Shown here one piece after another: positions 61,920 to 64,000 of a stretch of DNA of 64,000 bases. This stretch comes from Acidobacteriota bacterium (GTDB lineage Bacteria > Acidobacteriota > Polarisedimenticolia > J045), in the NCBI GenBank assembly GCA_017994815.1, contig JAGOJY010000021.1:1-64000 (forward strand), written 5' to 3'. The stretch's first letter is position 1; every line of letters starts with the position of its first letter. Under the pieces are notes generated by a model. The model was given only the letters and a program-made list of their open reading frames with translations, did no database searches and had not been told where the DNA came from. Position numbers and translations under genes: made by a program.

Positions 61920-63065
61920 TCACCGGGCCGCGGCGCCGGCGGCGCCCGCGGCCTGCCCCGCGTGCCACGCGGCCAGCACCTCGGCCTCGCGCTCGGGCTT
62001 GATCCCCGCGCGCAGCTTCGAGCGCCTTTCGGCCGGCAGCGACTTCCACCACGCGAGCGTGTCCTTGACCGTCGCGCCGATCGGCCGGAACGTGAGCCCG
62101 CGCGCCGCCGCGCGCTCGTTGCTGACCTTGGCGAAGCCCGCGGTCTCGCCGGTCGGCGGCAGCCACACCGGCATGTCGGACCACGGCGCCACCTGCTGCT
62201 GCTCGAGGAACTCGGCCGGCACCCAGGTGAACGTGGCGTTGCTGCCGCTGGCCGACTTGCAGGCCGCGAGCAGCTCGCCCATGGTCAGCGTGCCCTTCGG
62301 GCCGACGGCGTTGAACACGCCGGTCACGTTCGACTCGATCGTGCGCAGCGTCCACTCGGCGAGGTCGCGCACGTCGATGACCTGGATCGGGTCGGCGGCC
62401 GAACCGGGCGCGAGCACCTCGCCGCCGCGGTCGACCCGCGCCGGCCAGTAGGTGAAGCGGTCGCTCGGGTCGCGCGGCCCGACGATCAGCCCCGGCCGGA
62501 TGTTGGTCACCCGTCCCGGCAGCGCCTTCTCGGCGGCCTGCTCGCACAGCGCCTTCAGCGGGCCGTAGCTCTCGCCGGTGACCTTCTCGGTCGTCTCGTC
62601 CGCCAGCTTGCCGACGGGCGAGGTCTCGTCGACGGGCTTGCTGTTGTCGGGGTAGACCGAGACGGTGGAGATGAACACGTACTGCCGCACGGCGTCCTTC
62701 AAGAGCGTCGCCGAATCGCGCACGTGGCGCGGGACGTAGCCGGAGGTGTCGACGACGGCGTCCCAGGCGCGGCCCTTGAGCGCGTCGAGCTTGCCGTCGC
62801 GGTCGCCGCGCAGCTTCTCGACGTCCGGGAACAGTTCGGGGTTCGTCTTGCCGCGGTTGAACAGCGTGACGCTCCAGCCGCGGGACAGGGCGCCCTCGAC
62901 GAGCGACGGCCCGAGGAACGAGGTGCCGCCGAGGATCAACAGCTTGCGCCCCGCCGACTGCTGCGGGGCGGCGAAGCCCGCCCGCGGCGAGAGCGTGATT
63001 CCGGCCGCGCCCCACAGCGCGCCGAGGATCGAACCGTGCAGGAACTCCCGCCGCGTCGTTGCCAT
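61920..63065 (-). CDS. Tat-exported NAD-dependent epimerase/dehydratase
   Basis: A 381-residue short-chain dehydrogenase-like protein with a twin-arginine signal (TTRREFLHGSILGALWG). The NAD-binding motif is ILGGTSFLGPSLVEGAL, with strand-end FNRGKTNPELFPDVEKLRGDRDG, VFISTVSVY and ESYGPLKALCE where the YxxxK pair reads YGPLK. It fits a cofactor-loaded enzyme exported folded. Substrate unknown; the UDP-sugar epimerase-like fold suggests sugar or aldehyde chemistry in the periplasm. Five genes on this strand (63.7-58.1 kb) may be separately expressed; gaps are short only for the last two. Confidence 0.88.
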   Translation of the reverse strand: MATTRREFLHGSILGALWGAAGITLSPRAGFAAPQQSAGRKLLILGGTSFLGPSLVEGALSRGWSVTLFNRGKTNPELFPDVEKLRGDRDGKLDALKGRAWDAVVDTSGYVPRHVRDSATLLKDAVRQYVFISTVSVYPDNSKPVDETSPVGKLADETTEKVTGESYGPLKALCEQAAEKALPGRVTNIRPGLIVGPRDPSDRFTYWPARVDRGGEVLAPGSAADPIQVIDVRDLAEWTLRTIESNVTGVFNAVGPKGTLTMGELLAACKSASGSNATFTWVPAEFLEQQQVAPWSDMPVWLPPTGETAGFAKVSNERAAARGLTFRPIGATVKDTLAWWKSLPAERRSKLRAGIKPEREAEVLAAWHAGQAAGAAGAAAR

Positions 63066-63189
63066 CCCGGACCTCCTCCGTGCGCGGGCGCCGTTGGCTG
63101 GCGCGGGCCCGCGCGCGGAATCTTAGCCAGCTTCGCGCGCGGCGGACCGGGCGGGTGTCGAACGGGTGGCAGCGCCGCGCGAACGGCGG

Positions 63190-63681
63190 TCAGGACTTGG
63201 GCCGGCGACGACCGGGACGGTCGGGGCGGCGCGGGCCGCGCTCGCCTGCCGGCGGGGGCCGCCGGCCCGGCGGCCCGGCCGGCGGGCGCCGTCCGCCCGC
63301 GGCAGCGGGCGGTCGCGCCGGTCGCACCGGCCCGAGCCGCCCGGCGACCGCGCCGCGCAGCAACTCGTTGGCGAGGTCCGGCGCGAGGTCGTTGAAGTCC
63401 TGGAACCGGATGCAGCCGGTGCCGGAGTCGAGCCTGCCCAGCCGCGGGCGCAGCCGCTCGAGCACCTTCGGTTCCCAGACGTACAGCGCGAGGTACGACT
63501 TCTCGGCCGCGAGGGCGAACAGCGTTCCGTTGAGGTCGTACGTCGGCATGCCGTGCTGGAAGGTCTCGGTCGCGGCCGGCGCGGCCCGCAGGATCATCGT
63601 GCGCAGGCGGGCGAGGACCTGCCGTCTTTCGGGCGGGAGGCCGCCGAGGTAAGCCAGCACCTGTTCCGCGCCGTCGTTCAC
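63190..63681 (-). CDS. DUF1801-family protein with basic Pro/Gly tail
   Basis: A 163-residue protein. Residues 1-115 match DUF1801 (VLAYLGGLPPERRQVLARLRTMI, ETFQHGMPTYDLNGTLFALAAEKSYLALYVW, GTGCIRFQDFNDL). A disordered tail of about 48 residues rich in Pro, Arg and Gly follows (RRPPAGPPGRRPPPAGERG). DUF1801 proteins are small, often stress-linked and of unknown function; the basic tail may bind nucleic acid. The GTG at 63681 is the only start that fits the domain; a TACAAT box six bases upstream suggests a leaderless mRNA. Confidence 0.85.
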   Translation of the reverse strand: MNDGAEQVLAYLGGLPPERRQVLARLRTMILRAAPAATETFQHGMPTYDLNGTLFALAAEKSYLALYVWEPKVLERLRPRLGRLDSGTGCIRFQDFNDLAPDLANELLRGAVAGRLGPVRPARPPAAAGGRRPPAGPPGRRPPPAGERGPRRPDRPGRRRPKS

Positions 63682-63687
63682 GGCGGG

Positions 63688-63693
63688 ATTGTA
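63688..63693 (-). promoter_or_regulatory. TACAAT -10 box six bases before the DUF1801 start
   Basis: A near-consensus -10 hexamer on the minus strand ends six bases before the GTG at 63681, so transcription would begin at or next to the start codon. There is no room for a ribosome binding site. Confidence 0.5.
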
Positions 63694-63927
63694 GCCCGGC
63701 CGCCGCGCGGGACAGGCGGCCGCCGCGCTGGCGCCCGGGTCACGCTGACGGCAGTGTCCAATTACCGCAAATAAGCATCCATGTTTGCTGTAAACAACAG
63801 CCCGGCGCATCCTTTCTGGGCATCGGGACCCGGTCGCCCCGGAGAGCTCGTCCGGGGAAACGGTCGCGGCGGTGCGGCCGGACAGGGTTCCCGGGTCCGG
63901 GGTCGCGGTGCGGCCCGGAGGTGATCG

Positions 63928-64000
63928 ATGGCGCTGTCCCGTGACTTGCTGGTCGTCCCGTTCTCGTTGGCTCTCGCGCTCGCGGCCTTGCCGTCGCAGG
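63928..64000 (+). CDS. Partial exported protein running off the right edge
   Basis: ATG at 63928 preceded by GGAGGTGATCG, an almost ideal Shine-Dalgarno. The visible 24 codons encode a hydrophobic signal peptide (MALSRDLLVVPFSLALALAA). The rest is outside the window, so the function cannot be judged. The leader from about 63790 holds GC-rich hairpins and, further up, GCTGT-aaaca-ACAGC. Confidence 0.7.
   Translation, partial: MALSRDLLVVPFSLALALAALPSQ

Noticed and set aside
63691..63717. A fifth REP-like element (GTAGCCCGGCCGCC...GGCGGCC)
   Set aside because: The loop is ten bases, the TCGTAG is TTGTAG and it overlaps a likely promoter, so it does not fit the other four closely enough.
63760..63927. 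A riboswitch in the leader of the right-edge gene
   Set aside because: Hairpin-forming sequence is present, but I could not match c-di-GMP, cobalamin, TPP or other riboswitch consensus elements by eye.

Overview
The window is a dense, very GC-rich bacterial chromosome segment (by eye about 70% G+C). It carries two tRNA genes with encoded CCA and no rRNA, CRISPR array or recognisable transposase. The gene content suggests an Acidobacteriota-like Gram-negative. Markers are a VWFA-related exported protein of the kind common in Acidobacteria, a POTRA/beta-barrel outer-membrane protein, response regulators with DUF4388, a Sec-type (clade II) nos cluster and a sphingolipid-type alpha-oxoamine synthase. 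Taxonomy is an inference; no marker here settles it.

Layout. (1) 0.26-11.7 kb: one tightly overlapping operon for nitrous oxide respiration. It runs Rrf2 regulator, GltD-like FAD/Fe-S oxidoreductase, Rieske protein, cytochrome b, pentahaem cytochrome c, NosZ, NosB-like membrane protein, NosD, NosF, NosL, NosY. (2) 11.8-13.7 kb, minus strand: alkylation repair (Ada-AraC-AlkA fusion, then Ogt). (3) 13.9-15.7 kb: tRNA-Gly(CCC) and an exported phosphodiester-glycosidase-like protein. (4) 15.9-20.6 kb: four overlapping signalling genes (pseudoreceiver-PilZ, CheY-like receiver, EAL protein, PAS histidine kinase). (5) 20.6-36.6 kb: mostly housekeeping genes (SpoU methylase, Sua5/YrdC, AP-superfamily hydrolase, EnvC-like factor, HypA, TrxB, HAD hydrolase, receiver-DUF4388, RecG, RpoZ, Rho, Omp85-like protein, degenerate metallophosphoesterase, CutA, enolase). 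(6) 36.6-43.8 kb: FtsB/DivIC-like protein, SpoIIE-type phosphatase, a repeat-bounded remnant, a Thr-rich lipoprotein, a 1013-residue orphan exported protein, the VWFA protein and initiator tRNA. (7) 44-49.7 kb: a secreted beta-helix/discoidin protein divergent from an M28 peptidase, plus a 40-residue membrane miniprotein. (8) 49.8-51.8 kb: a sensory-domain protein and hybrid kinase pair. (9) 51.9-55.2 kb: a three-gene operon (serine palmitoyltransferase-like, GNAT-fold protein, NAD epimerase) that matches the logic of bacterial ceramide synthesis. (10) 55.5-64 kb: a TPR protein, a HerA-like ATPase, an NTT/MFS-like carrier, a Tat-exported epimerase, a DUF1801 protein and the start of an exported protein.

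Four non-coding patterns recur. First, a REP-like hairpin next to TCGTAG appears at four places; in three of them the TAG is the stop codon of the adjoining gene. Second, two convergent gene pairs end inside nearly the same palindrome, CTGACGC-n-GCGTCAG. Third, several genes have a -10-like hexamer 5-7 bases before the start codon and no ribosome binding site, which suggests leaderless mRNAs. Fourth, inverted repeats lie in several divergent promoter regions. In the nos operon, electrons would plausibly pass from a cytoplasmic oxidoreductase and quinol through the Rieske/cytochrome b/cytochrome c proteins to periplasmic NosZ, with NosDFYL supplying copper and sulfur for its centres.
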